This document shows positions 26,125-34,127 of a DNA stretch of 64,000 nt, in pieces. The stretch is taken from contig JAHBYF010000004.1 in assembly GCA_019636095.1 (NCBI GenBank), positions 226,501 through 290,500 on the forward strand, written 5' to 3'. The stretch's first letter is position 1. Each line of letters begins with the position of its first letter. Under the pieces are notes generated by a model that saw only the letters and a program-made list of their open reading frames with translations, did no database searches and was not told the DNA's origin. Made by a program: the position numbers and the translations under genes. The stretch is from Hyphomonadaceae bacterium. GTDB lineage: Bacteria > Pseudomonadota > Alphaproteobacteria > Caulobacterales > Aquidulcibacteraceae.

Positions 26125-27288
26125 TTATCCCTTCTTCGGGCGGTGATAACGATGCGGAACGAATGGCAGCGGTACGATCGTGGCCGCGCGCGGCACGCCG
26201 CGGATCATGAGATCGACCACATGACCGGGCTCTGCGTGCTCGGTTTCGACGTAGCCCATCGAGATCGGGCCATTGAGGATCGGCGAGAAGCCACCGCTGG
26301 TGACGACGCCGATCGTCTTGCCATCTTTCATGATCTCAACGCCCTCGCGCGCCGGCGCGCGATCGTTTGGGCGAATGCCGACGCGCTTCTTTGCTGCGCC
26401 GAGTTCGTATTCACGCAAGATGCGCTTGGCGCCCGGAAAGTCTTTCGCTTCGCGGCGGCGCTTTTGAATAGTCCAAGCCAGATCAGCTTCGATCGGCGAC
26501 GTGGTCGGATCGAGATCGTGGCCATAGAGGCAAAGGCCCGCTTCAAGGCGCAGCGAGTCACGCGCGCCCAGGCCAATTGGCTTCACTTCAGCATGCGCGA
26601 GCAGTGCGTTCGCGAGATCCGCCGCATTCTCAGCGCGGACCAAAATCTCATAGCCATCTTCGCCCGTGTAGCCGGAGCGCGTCACCGTGATCCGGCCGAA
26701 CGCGTCGTATCGCTTCACGGTCATGAAGTTCATCTCGGCCAACGCCGGATCGATCACCGCCGCCGCCACGGCATGAGCCGTCGGGCCTTGCAGCGCCAGC
26801 AGGCAGCGATCGTCGGCGCGCACGAGATTAGCTTCGCCCTTGGTCGCCTCTTCAATCAGCGCCCAGTCTTGGTGTTTACAGCCGGCGTTGACGACGATGT
26901 AGAGATCGCCCGCAGCGCCAGGCTCCGCTGGGCGCGCGATCATCAAATCGTCGAGCACCCCGCCATCTTCGTTGGTGATCATCGTGTAGCGGACTTGGCC
27001 CGGCTTCAGACCTTGAATGTCCGCCGGCACCAAACGCTCGATCAGCGATGCAACCTTCTTGTGCGCTTCATCGCCCTCAATCCCATGCCCCTTCGGCAGC
27101 GCAAAGAAACTCGGCCCCATGTGCGAGACATCGAACAGTCCTGCGTGCTGGCGCGTCCAATTGTGCTCAGGGATCAGGCCTTCGAACTGAAGCGGCATGT
27201 CGTAGCCGGCGAAATCGCCAAACTTCGAGGTGCGCGCGCGCCAGATCGCGTCGAGCGGCAGCTTCTTTGGTGATCCGGCTTCGGCCAT
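26125..27288 (-). CDS. gcvT: Aminomethyltransferase (glycine cleavage T protein, GcvT)
   Basis: GcvT transfers the aminomethyl methylene to tetrahydrofolate, releasing ammonia. The 387-residue product shows FAGYDMPLQFEGL, AGLFDVSHMG, GQVRYTMITNEDGGVLDDLMI, the TRSGYTGEDGYEILV folate-site segment and GARDSLRLEAGLCLYGHDLD. It is the first gene of the operon gcvT-gcvH-(unknown)-gcvPA-gcvPB and is preceded by a tandem glycine riboswitch. GGGACGG lies before ATG 27288. Confidence 0.96.
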   Translation of the reverse strand: MAEAGSPKKLPLDAIWRARTSKFGDFAGYDMPLQFEGLIPEHNWTRQHAGLFDVSHMGPSFFALPKGHGIEGDEAHKKVASLIERLVPADIQGLKPGQVRYTMITNEDGGVLDDLMIARPAEPGAAGDLYIVVNAGCKHQDWALIEEATKGEANLVRADDRCLLALQGPTAHAVAAAVIDPALAEMNFMTVKRYDAFGRITVTRSGYTGEDGYEILVRAENAADLANALLAHAEVKPIGLGARDSLRLEAGLCLYGHDLDPTTSPIEADLAWTIQKRRREAKDFPGAKRILREYELGAAKKRVGIRPNDRAPAREGVEIMKDGKTIGVVTSGGFSPILNGPISMGYVETEHAEPGHVVDLMIRGVPRAATIVPLPFVPHRYHRPKKG

Positions 27289-27335
27289 GTCCGTCCCAGG
27301 TTTGCGCGGCGCACGCGTTCGCTTGCGTGCAGCCC

Positions 27336-27511
27336 CCGCTGTCCCTGGCGCCTGAGAGATTTACTCCTTCGGCGGCCGCGCCCCAAAAATCCCAACACGA
27401 ATGGGGGCGGCTCTATCCAGCGTGTTCATCCCCCCGCGGTCCGGTTCCCTGAGAGTTTCCGGGGCGGTTGCTCCTTCGGGGGCGCGTCTTCGGCGCTCTC
27501 TCCCACGGGGT
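27336..27511 (-). ncRNA. Tandem glycine riboswitch
   Basis: Read on the minus strand, two aptamers follow one another. The first runs from about 27511 with GGGAGAGAG, CCGAAGGAGCAA and AAACTCTCAGG. The second, from about 27422, has GGATAGAG, CCGAAGGAGTAAA and TCTCTCAGGCGCCAGGGACAG. These are the conserved glycine aptamer elements in the expected order, just before gcvT. Glycine binding is known to turn on gcv genes in this class. A possible expression-platform stem (GCACGC 27311-27316 with GCGTGC 27325-27330) lies between the aptamers and gcvT. Ends are approximate. Confidence 0.95.
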
Positions 27512-27589
27512 TCGCTTGTTTGGCCATGCCCTGGCGGCTCTCGCCGGCTGGGCACGTTGAGCCGGGTGTGGGGTCGCCCGCGATGGGAG

Positions 27590-28156
27590 TCAACTGGCCG
27601 GTTTGCGCACCTTCAGCTTAATGCGGCACTCCGCGATCACATTATTTCGTTCTCGCGCTAACTGGCTGATTTCTTCAGCTTTAAGTTCACCCGCGCGAAA
27701 CCGGCCAAGGTAGGGCTCGTCCAAGATCATCGTTGCCTCGATCATTTGCAGGTCGATGCTCAAATACAGGCCAAGCGGGGTATTGGGCACACTCGCCCGG
27801 ACCCACTGTTCGTTCTTTTCTTTGTCAAACATCATCAGCATTTCCGGCGTCACCGCGCGAACATGGGTCGGATCAAAGAGGAAGTTGTCGTGCCGTGGAT
27901 GGGGCACATTTATCGACACTTCGGCGCCTGGGCGCCCGACGCGATAGACCTCACTCATGATCGCAAGGAACGTCTTCGTGTCCTGCCCCATATGCTCAAG
28001 CGAGTGATTGAACAGAAATTCCTGAGCGCTGGAGTCCGGCCACGGCCAAGGCGTCTGCTCCAGGTCCCAGACCTGGTCCGGCTGGCAGACCGGCGAGTTA
28101 TCCACATTGTGCCAGCCGTCACGCCGGTTCATGCCGCAACCAAGATTGAGCTTCAT
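27590..28156 (-). CDS. Class I SAM-dependent methyltransferase
   Basis: A 188-residue methyltransferase starting MKLNLGCGMNRRDGW, whose NLGCG is the SAM-binding motif I, followed by an acidic motif II (HNVDNSP) and FNHSLEHMGQD as the motif-IV-like region. It resembles methyltransferases that act on small molecules or sugars in surface polysaccharide clusters, but the substrate is unknown. ATG 28156 overlaps the TGA of the upstream gene as ATGA, which fixes the start against the slightly longer frame. Confidence 0.85.
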   Translation of the reverse strand: MKLNLGCGMNRRDGWHNVDNSPVCQPDQVWDLEQTPWPWPDSSAQEFLFNHSLEHMGQDTKTFLAIMSEVYRVGRPGAEVSINVPHPRHDNFLFDPTHVRAVTPEMLMMFDKEKNEQWVRASVPNTPLGLYLSIDLQMIEATMILDEPYLGRFRAGELKAEEISQLARERNNVIAECRIKLKVRKPAS

Positions 28157-28896
28157 CGGCTGCCCCAATCCACAAGCGCGTCTCCGCGGAGGATGGCCTC
28201 GGCCGCAGCCGTGTATTTTTCCTTCGACTGGTCATGGAGGTCGAGGCCTCGAAGCAACCGGAACGGCGCACGCGACCCTTTTCGCGCTCGGACCAACACT
28301 CGCCTCGCTTCGCTTTCGGCGAACGGTCGGACTGGGAACACCTCGACGCCGCCAAGGCGGCCCTCCATCGCTGCCAATATCGCCGGAAGCTTGGCGGCGC
28401 GCTGGATCAGGGTCAGCGCCGCGCCACCGGTGAGGCGATCGGCAAGCGATGCGATCCATTCATCGACGGAAACATCGCTGACATGCGCATAACGGCGGGC
28501 GTCCGCCGGCGCGCGGCCTTCGCCTTCGGTGTCGAACGGAGGGTTCGCGAAAACGCCATCAAACACACCGAGCCGCAACGAGCGATCGAGTGCATCGCCT
28601 GTCACGATTTCGATGCGATGCACCATCGCGTTGGTGGCGACATTTTCGCGTGAGATCGATGCGATGTTCCGATCGCGTTCGACTCCGACCAGCGCGACGT
28701 TCTCATTGCGTATCGCGAGGGCGAGCAATGCGGCGCCAACTCCGCTGCCAGCTTCCATTAGGCGCGCGCCATCTTTTGTTTCTATCGCAGCCGCGAGAAG
28801 CAGCGTGTCGACATTGACGCGATAACCGCACGCCGGTTGGCGGATACGGATACGGCCGTCGAGGAGAACATCTTCTGTTGTCTCGAAAGCGGCCAT
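28153..28896 (-). CDS. tRNA1(Val) adenine-N6-methyltransferase-like protein (YfiC/TrmN6 type)
   Basis: A 247-residue SAM-dependent N6-adenine methyltransferase. Motifs: RQPACGYRVNVDTLLLAAA near the N-terminus, GSGVGAALLALA (motif I), GVERD (motif II) and the catalytic NPPF (FANPPFDTEG). This is the architecture of the YfiC/TrmN6 family that modifies A37 of tRNA-Val; other small nucleic-acid methyltransferases share it, so the target is inferred. It overlaps the next methyltransferase by 4 bp and is divergent from the polyprenyl synthase. Confidence 0.85.
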   Translation of the reverse strand: MAAFETTEDVLLDGRIRIRQPACGYRVNVDTLLLAAAIETKDGARLMEAGSGVGAALLALAIRNENVALVGVERDRNIASISRENVATNAMVHRIEIVTGDALDRSLRLGVFDGVFANPPFDTEGEGRAPADARRYAHVSDVSVDEWIASLADRLTGGAALTLIQRAAKLPAILAAMEGRLGGVEVFPVRPFAESEARRVLVRARKGSRAPFRLLRGLDLHDQSKEKYTAAAEAILRGDALVDWGSR

Positions 28897-29002
28897 AAAG
28901 CCCGTGCGACCCTTGCGCGCTACCGGTGGAACCTAGCTTGACCCGCGCGTCGGCCCCCACCATCGTTTGATCATAACAGGAACGTCAAGCGGAGAGAGCC
29001 TG

Positions 29003-30019
29003 TTGGGACCGGCGGCCGGACCAGCCAAGAATGCGCCCGGCGCCCCCCATGCGGTGGACCGGCTGGCTGCCCTATTGGCCGAAGACCTCACAGCCGTTGA
29101 AGCCATCATCCATCAATATCTGACAAGCCCGGTAGGCACGATCCCGAACCTGGCGCAGCATTTGATCGACGCCGGCGGCAAACGCATTCGCCCCCTCATC
29201 ACGCTTGCGGCAGCCCGCCTGCTCGGCGGCGGTGGCGACGGTCCACGCAAACTCGCGGCTGCTGTTGAGTTTATCCATTCCGCCACACTGCTGCACGACG
29301 ATGTCGTCGATGTCTCGTCCATGCGCCGCGGGAAGAAAAGCGCCAATGTCGTGTGGGGCAATTCGGCCAGCGTCCTGGTCGGCGACTTCCTGTTCGCGCG
29401 CTCGTTCAATCTCATGGTCGAAACCGGCGACATTCAGGTCCTCGACATTCTTGCGCGCGCGGCGAGCGTCATCGCCGAGGGCGAGGTCATGCAGCTTGCC
29501 GCCGCCAACGACGCCGAGACAACGCGCGAGCGCTACATGGAGATCGTCGCGGCAAAGACTGCCGCACTGTTTGCAGCAGCGGCAAAATCGGGCGCTGTCG
29601 CAGCGGGCCGCGCCGGATCGGAGGCCAGCGCGCTTGAGACTTACGGGCGCGAGCTCGGCCTCGCCTTCCAACTGGTCGATGACGCCCTCGATTACGGCGG
29701 CGCGAGCGCCACCATGGGCAAGAACGCTGGAGACGACTTCCGCGAAGGCAAAGTCACGCTGCCGGTGATCTTCGCCCGCGACGCTGGCGACGACGCAGAG
29801 CGCGCTTTCTGGCGCCGCGCGGTTGGCGGCGAGCGCACCGACGACGATTTCCATCGCGCCGTCGCTCTCGTAAAGCGCCACGACGCCATCGCGCTGACGC
29901 TCGACGCCGCCCGCGCGCACGCGCAAGCGGCCCGCGATGCGCTCAGAAAACTCCCAGCCAACGCCTATCGCGAAGCACTGGAAGCGTTGCCCGAGTTCGT
30001 TGTCGAGCGCGCCTACTAA
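29003..30019 (+). CDS. Long-chain polyprenyl diphosphate synthase (octaprenyl-type)
   Basis: An all-trans prenyltransferase that builds the isoprenoid side chain, most likely for ubiquinone. The first Asp-rich motif LLHDDVVDVSSMRRG and the second QLVDDALDYGG are present, with GGKRIRPLITL for IPP binding. The frame opens at TTG 28967, but GGAGAG (28991-28996) sits 6 bases before TTG 29003, so the 338-residue product beginning MGPAAGPAKN is preferred. The chain length of the product cannot be read with certainty. The last 4 bp overlap the convergent VOC gene. Confidence 0.93.
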   Translation: MGPAAGPAKNAPGAPHAVDRLAALLAEDLTAVEAIIHQYLTSPVGTIPNLAQHLIDAGGKRIRPLITLAAARLLGGGGDGPRKLAAAVEFIHSATLLHDDVVDVSSMRRGKKSANVVWGNSASVLVGDFLFARSFNLMVETGDIQVLDILARAASVIAEGEVMQLAAANDAETTRERYMEIVAAKTAALFAAAAKSGAVAAGRAGSEASALETYGRELGLAFQLVDDALDYGGASATMGKNAGDDFREGKVTLPVIFARDAGDDAERAFWRRAVGGERTDDDFHRAVALVKRHDAIALTLDAARAHAQAARDALRKLPANAYREALEALPEFVVERAY

Positions 30020-30384
30020 CTCCTACGATCCAATTGGTGCAGCAAGAGCGCATTGCCTTCGCTATCGAGGCAATTGGCCATGCGACAGTGCGGCCCTTTC
30101 ACAATGTCGCCCATGAAGCGGACGCCCTTCGCTTTGAGGTCCGAAACCAGCGCATCCAGGTCCGCCACCTCCAGCGCGATTGTGCCGCCACCGCCGGGCG
30201 GTTTGCCGGTGACATTGGTTAGGGCGATGCAACCGCCACCGGGGAGATCATACTCGATCCAGTGCATCGAACCATTGCCACCCGCCATCCCCACCTTGAG
30301 GCCGAGCGTATTCTCGTAAAAATCTCTCGCGCGCGCTGCGTCCTCGATCGCGTACATCGTGAAGGCCACCTTCTCGAACATCAC
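30016..30384 (-). CDS. VOC (glyoxalase/bleomycin resistance) family protein
   Basis: A 122-residue single vicinal-oxygen-chelate domain with beta-alpha-beta3 pairs: FTMYAIEDAARARDFYENTL at the N-terminus and GGCIALTNV, TIALEVADLDALVSDLKAKG and GPHCRMANCLDSEGNALLLHQ further on. Members are metal-dependent lyases, dioxygenases or binding proteins; no substrate can be named. It overlaps the upstream AlkD-like gene by 4 bp, forming a small minus-strand operon. Confidence 0.87.
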   Translation of the reverse strand: MMFEKVAFTMYAIEDAARARDFYENTLGLKVGMAGGNGSMHWIEYDLPGGGCIALTNVTGKPPGGGGTIALEVADLDALVSDLKAKGVRFMGDIVKGPHCRMANCLDSEGNALLLHQLDRRS

Positions 30385-31094
30385 TTGCCTCCCTTGGCGA
30401 AGGCGCGCATCGCGTCCTTGCCATTCCAGCGCTCCGTCGCATCATCCGAATTTGCGAGTTGCTCGGCCAACGCGCGCGCTGCGGCCCGCAGCTTTGGGCT
30501 CGTTTTGCCGCCAATCCCCCGCAGCGCCCAATTATTGGCCTTCTTGACGAAATTGCGCGGATCGTTCGCCTCCCGCTCGATCAACTCAAGACCACGCAGG
30601 AATTGTGCGTCTGTCCCGCGCCTATGCACAGCACAACTCGCAAGCAGCGCAAACGCAGCGCGTTTCACGAATTCGTCCTTCGCCTTCGACCATTTTTCGA
30701 TCTTCGCGAACGCGTGAGGCGTCTGATCCCAATAGTGGAAGCACGCCGTGTCGACGAGCGCCCAATTGTCCATGTCCTTGACCCAGCGCTCCATTTGCGC
30801 CGGCGTCACGTCGGCCGGATCGTCAATCATGGTCGCAAGCATGCGCGCGTCGTGGATGCCACTGGCCCACAAATCCTCAGCGAGTGCATGATCATATCCG
30901 GTTCGCTTGGCGATCGCGCGCAACGCGCCAACAGCGACGCCGTAGACAGGCGCCTTGGTTACGATGCCGAACCGGGCCGACATACCAGCCTTGTATTGTG
31001 GCGAGCCGCTCTTCTTCAACTCCGCGACAAGCGCCGCGGCGTTGGGGACCTTCACGCTGACCTTCTTCGGCGCGGATTTCTTCTTGGCCGTCAT
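30381..31094 (-). CDS. DNA alkylation repair protein (AlkD-like HEAT-repeat glycosylase family)
   Basis: A 237-residue, mostly helical protein with a Lys-rich N-terminal tail (MTAKKKSAPKKVSVKV). It matches the AlkD family pattern: SARFGIVTKAPVYGVAVGALR, LWASGIHDARMLATMIDDP, the MERWVKDMDNWALVDTACF segment and VKKANNWALRGIG. AlkD glycosylases remove bulky or cationic alkyl bases; some relatives lack activity. A one-base overlap joins it to the upstream DUF1801 gene. Confidence 0.88.
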   Translation of the reverse strand: MTAKKKSAPKKVSVKVPNAAALVAELKKSGSPQYKAGMSARFGIVTKAPVYGVAVGALRAIAKRTGYDHALAEDLWASGIHDARMLATMIDDPADVTPAQMERWVKDMDNWALVDTACFHYWDQTPHAFAKIEKWSKAKDEFVKRAAFALLASCAVHRRGTDAQFLRGLELIEREANDPRNFVKKANNWALRGIGGKTSPKLRAAARALAEQLANSDDATERWNGKDAMRAFAKGGK

Positions 31095-31528
31095 CAGAGC
31101 CGCTTGATCCAGGCACGCACGATCGCTTCCAGCGCCCTGCGGTTCGCAGGAATGTCACGACCGCCGCCGAGAGTCACCATCGCCCGATCTTTGCCAAGCC
31201 ACTTCATCAGCCCGTTCGGATCAGCCAACTTGAACGCTCTCAAATCAGGGCGCGTCTTGGCGCCGAGATGGAAGATCATCTGCACGCTCTCTAGTGAACG
31301 CACATTAAAGGTGGCGAACCATTCCTTCTCCGTCCGGAAGCTCACCGTATTCCACTTGACGCCATCCGTGATCGCCGCATCAGCACCAAGCATGATCAGG
31401 CGCACCGCCTCAATTTCTTTCTTCAATGGATGTTTCAGCGCCTTGATATAGCTGGCGATCTCATCATCCTGAGCGACAACCTTCTTCGCAGGCTTCTTCA
31501 CCGCTTTGGCCACATCAATCTCCGCCAA
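31094..31528 (-). CDS. DUF1801 family protein
   Basis: A 144-residue DUF1801 (YdhG-like) protein. The family pattern is seen in IKALKHPLKKEIEAVRLIML, the ITDGVKWNTVSFRTEKEWFA core and a C-terminal GRDIPANRRALEAIVRAWI. It has a basic N-terminal tail. The family fold is thought to be a small alpha/beta unit of unknown role. Its stop touches the AlkD-like gene, so they are probably co-expressed. Confidence 0.88.
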   Translation of the reverse strand: MAEIDVAKAVKKPAKKVVAQDDEIASYIKALKHPLKKEIEAVRLIMLGADAAITDGVKWNTVSFRTEKEWFATFNVRSLESVQMIFHLGAKTRPDLRAFKLADPNGLMKWLGKDRAMVTLGGGRDIPANRRALEAIVRAWIKRL

Positions 31529-31551
31529 AGCCCGCGTCCTCGACGGATAAC

Positions 31552-32052
31552 TTAAGCCGCTTGCGCGGCAAACACGCCATCGAGGCGGGCGTAACTGAAT
31601 TCCATCCCATCAGTCATGCCAGTGGAGATGGCGCCGTCACGCGCCTCTTTCGAGACGAAAGTCATGTTGCAAACCAGCGTCGTAACACCGCCTTGCTCGC
31701 TGAGGTGGAGCGAGATGATGCAGGGATCGCCAACGGGCATGGCGAAGTCGAGATCACCCGGATCGTAATACTGGCCGTGCGCGAGGCGGACGGGCTCCTC
31801 TACAGCGTTGAACGTGCCGAAGAAGCCGAACGCCTTGCCGTCTTCATCGTTTTTCCACCGCCAGCGATACCTGCCGCTTTCGCGGACATCCATTTCACAT
31901 ATGGGCATGGACCAACCCGGATAACCCTGCCACTTGACGATGAGTTCGGGCTTCGTATGCGCATCCCATACAAGTTTGCGCGAGGCGTTGAATTGGCGAA
32001 CGACGTGTACTTCGCGATCGCTGGGCAATGTGACTTCGGCGGGATTTGGCAT
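31552..32052 (-). CDS. SRPBCC/AHSA1-type START-domain protein, copy 2
   Basis: A 166-residue protein of the AHSA1 (activator of Hsp90 homologue) type with a hydrophobic-ligand START-like fold. Markers: REVHVVRQFNASRKLVWDAH, the KWQGYPGWSMPICEMDVRE segment, RWRWKNDEDG, and the C-terminal TGMTDGMEFSYARLD. AAGGAGAGATCC places the start at ATG 32052 rather than 32067. It is clearly a paralogue of the gene directly upstream (same segments in the same order) and is followed by DUF1801. Confidence 0.88.
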   Translation of the reverse strand: MPNPAEVTLPSDREVHVVRQFNASRKLVWDAHTKPELIVKWQGYPGWSMPICEMDVRESGRYRWRWKNDEDGKAFGFFGTFNAVEEPVRLAHGQYYDPGDLDFAMPVGDPCIISLHLSEQGGVTTLVCNMTFVSKEARDGAISTGMTDGMEFSYARLDGVFAAQAA

Positions 32053-32063
32053 GGATCTCTCCT

Positions 32064-32558
32064 TCACGCCGCCTGCTTGAACATGTCGTCGAGGCGGGCG
32101 TAGCCAATTTCCATGCCGTCGGTCATGCCGGTGGACACGGCGCCATCGCGGATTTCCTTCGACGCAAATTTCATGGTCATGGTGAGCGTCGTGACACCGT
32201 TGCTTTCAGTGTAATCGGTGCTGATCAGCGCGGGCTCGCCGCTTTCCATCGAGCCACCGACATCGCCGGGATCGTAGTGCTGCGTGTGCACGATCCGTCC
32301 TGGCGCGTTCACTTCCGTAAATTTGCCGAAAAAGCCGAACTCTTTGCCGTCTGCTTGGCTGCGCCAGCGCCAGCGATAGGCGCCACCCACACGAAGATCA
32401 ACTTCACAAACCGGCATGTCCCAGCCGGGCGGACCGAGCATCCATTTTTTGATCAGATCCGGTTTCGTGTGCGCATCCCAAACAAGCTGTCGTGGTGCGT
32501 TGAACGTACGTACGACGCGAACTTCGCGATCGCTTGGTTGCGTGACTTCGAGTGGCAT
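32064..32558 (-). CDS. SRPBCC/AHSA1-type START-domain protein, copy 1
   Basis: A 164-residue paralogue of the downstream gene: REVRVVRTFNAPRQLVWDAH, LIKKWMLGPPGWDMPVCEV, RWRWRSQADGKEFGFFGKF and TGMTDGMEIGYARLDDMFK. AAGGAGAAGAAA precedes ATG 32558, preferred over the longer frame from 32594. It follows an ArsR regulator by 36 bp. ArsR-SRPBCC pairs are common in proteobacteria, the SRPBCC protein possibly binding a hydrophobic ligand; function here is unknown. Confidence 0.88.
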   Translation of the reverse strand: MPLEVTQPSDREVRVVRTFNAPRQLVWDAHTKPDLIKKWMLGPPGWDMPVCEVDLRVGGAYRWRWRSQADGKEFGFFGKFTEVNAPGRIVHTQHYDPGDVGGSMESGEPALISTDYTESNGVTTLTMTMKFASKEIRDGAVSTGMTDGMEIGYARLDDMFKQAA

Positions 32559-32594
32559 TTTCTTCTCCTTGGTTTTCTTATTGGCCAACACCAA

Positions 32595-32951
32595 TCAGCT
32601 CTTTTTTCTCTTTCGCTTCGCGGGTTTTGCTTGCAGCTCCTCCAGCAATGCATCGAGGCGCTGGTAGTTCTGCTCAAAGATTTCCCGGTAGCGTTCGATC
32701 CAATCCACCGCTTCCTCCAACCTCTTGGTCTCAAGCCTGCGCGGGCGACGTTGCGCGTCGATATCAGCGGAGATCAGCCCTGCCCGCTCCAGCACTTTCA
32801 GATGCTTTGAGATCGCCGGCTGACTCATATCGAACGGCCCGGCGAGTTCCTGAACCGAGGCCTCACCCGTCGCCAATCGCGCCAGAATCGCCCGCCGCGT
32901 CGGATCCGCGAGGGCCGCAAAGGTCAGATCCAGGCGTTCCGAAGTTTGCAT
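32595..32951 (-). CDS. ArsR family winged-helix transcriptional regulator
   Basis: A 118-residue metalloregulator-type repressor with a winged helix: LADPTRRAILARLATGE, then the recognition helix MSQPAISKHLKVLERAGLI, then the wing with QRRPRRLET. The C-terminus is Lys-rich. No conserved metal-binding Cys set is present, so it is probably not an arsenic or metal sensor. It heads the operon with the two SRPBCC genes. The start ATG 32951 falls inside an inverted repeat (ATAACC/GGTTAT). Confidence 0.9.
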   Translation of the reverse strand: MQTSERLDLTFAALADPTRRAILARLATGEASVQELAGPFDMSQPAISKHLKVLERAGLISADIDAQRRPRRLETKRLEEAVDWIERYREIFEQNYQRLDALLEELQAKPAKRKRKKS

Positions 32952-32990
32952 AACCGTACTTTTATATAATCTTGTGGTTATTTATAAAGC
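32950..32990 (-). promoter_or_regulatory. AT-rich promoter/operator of the ArsR operon
   Basis: An unusually AT-rich patch in this GC-rich region. ATAACC (32950-32955) and GGTTAT (32976-32981) form an inverted repeat spaced by 20 bases, with a TATA-rich core resembling a -10 element between them on the minus strand. The distal arm touches the ArsR start codon, and no Shine-Dalgarno is visible, so the mRNA may be leaderless and autoregulated. This is inferred. Confidence 0.5.
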
Positions 32991-33025
32991 TACGAAACGC
33001 TCGCGTCAATGGCAGATGCTGCAAT

Positions 33026-34081
33026 TTAGCCTTTGAGGATGCCTGTCGCTTGGGCGCGTTGGCGCACGACGCGATCAAAGATCACCGCACACACCACCAT
33101 GGTGGCCAGCGCGACCGCAGGCGCGACCTGCGTTTCGTCTCGGCTCACGAACCAGGCGATCACACCACACACCGCCATGGCGACCCAGTACACGACCCCA
33201 ATCCGCGCATGGCTCCAGCCCGACAAGATCGCCAATTGGTAGATGTGCTCGGTATGGCCGACGAGAAGCCGCCGGCGGCGGCGCACACGATACAGCAAGG
33301 TGAGCAGTGCGTCCGCAAGCAGTGGGAAGAACAGAATTGGCGCAACGAAGGGGGACATCCCGGTCCGCGCGACGGCGATCAGACACCCGAACGCCGCGAG
33401 CGCACCCGCAAACAGCGCGCCGGAATCGCCTGCGAACAATTGCCCGTTCGGAAAATTCCAGAGCAGAAAGCCCGCGACCGCGCCCACACCACACAATGCG
33501 ATCGCTGCACCGCCGAACGAATGCCCGGCAAGTGCGATAATGCTGAGCGCGAAGAGACCGACGGTCACTGATCCCATCGCCATGCCGTTCGCGCCATCCA
33601 TGAAATTCACGGCGTTTAGCAGCGTGAACACCCAAAGCGCCGTGCCAACGAGGGCCAAGACGAACGGCAAGTGCAGAATGAACGCACCCACCTGCAAGTG
33701 ATCAACAACACCCATGAGCCAAGCCGCGGCCAACGCCAGCAGCGAGTAAGCGATGAACTTGAACTCGGCGCTCAAGCGCCGCGCATCATCGACAAAGCCA
33801 ATAAACAGTAACGGGTAGGCAAAAAGCGCCGACACCCACAGCATCGCAATACCTTGCGGGCTGACCTGATAGCGCCATTCGATTGAAAAGAGGCTTAGCA
33901 CCAGCATCGCCGCGCCATAACCTGCCCCGATCCCGATGCCTCCGCTGGTCCGCGTGGGCGCTCTATCCTTTTTGCGTTCTTCGTCCGGCGCATCGACTGG
34001 ACCGATCCAGATCATCGCCCAACACACGACAAAGCTCGTGATAAGTCCGACGCCCACGACGATTGATAGATCCAAAATCAC
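33026..34081 (-). CDS. MraY/WecA-like undecaprenyl-phosphate glycosyl-1-phosphate transferase
   Basis: A polytopic inner-membrane protein of 351 residues that transfers a sugar-1-phosphate to undecaprenyl phosphate. Family motifs are RAPTRTSGGIGI, the FVDDARR Asp pair, NAVNFMDGANGMAMG, FAGDSGALFAG and the last-loop HTEHIYQ. This pattern suits a WecA-type enzyme (GlcNAc-1-phosphate or related) more than MraY, but the sugar is not determinable. It has about 10 helices. It is 46 bp downstream of ispE on the same strand. Confidence 0.9.
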   Translation of the reverse strand: MILDLSIVVGVGLITSFVVCWAMIWIGPVDAPDEERKKDRAPTRTSGGIGIGAGYGAAMLVLSLFSIEWRYQVSPQGIAMLWVSALFAYPLLFIGFVDDARRLSAEFKFIAYSLLALAAAWLMGVVDHLQVGAFILHLPFVLALVGTALWVFTLLNAVNFMDGANGMAMGSVTVGLFALSIIALAGHSFGGAAIALCGVGAVAGFLLWNFPNGQLFAGDSGALFAGALAAFGCLIAVARTGMSPFVAPILFFPLLADALLTLLYRVRRRRRLLVGHTEHIYQLAILSGWSHARIGVVYWVAMAVCGVIAWFVSRDETQVAPAVALATMVVCAVIFDRVVRQRAQATGILKG

Positions 34082-34127
34082 GTGCCGCGTCCCTCAGCGC
34101 GGGGCTATCGCAGGCAATGGCGAGCGG

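Noticed and set aside
28967..29002. Upstream start TTG 28967 for the polyprenyl synthase
   Set aside because: It has no Shine-Dalgarno, whereas TTG 29003 has GGAGAG at the right distance; the extra 12 residues show no conserved features.
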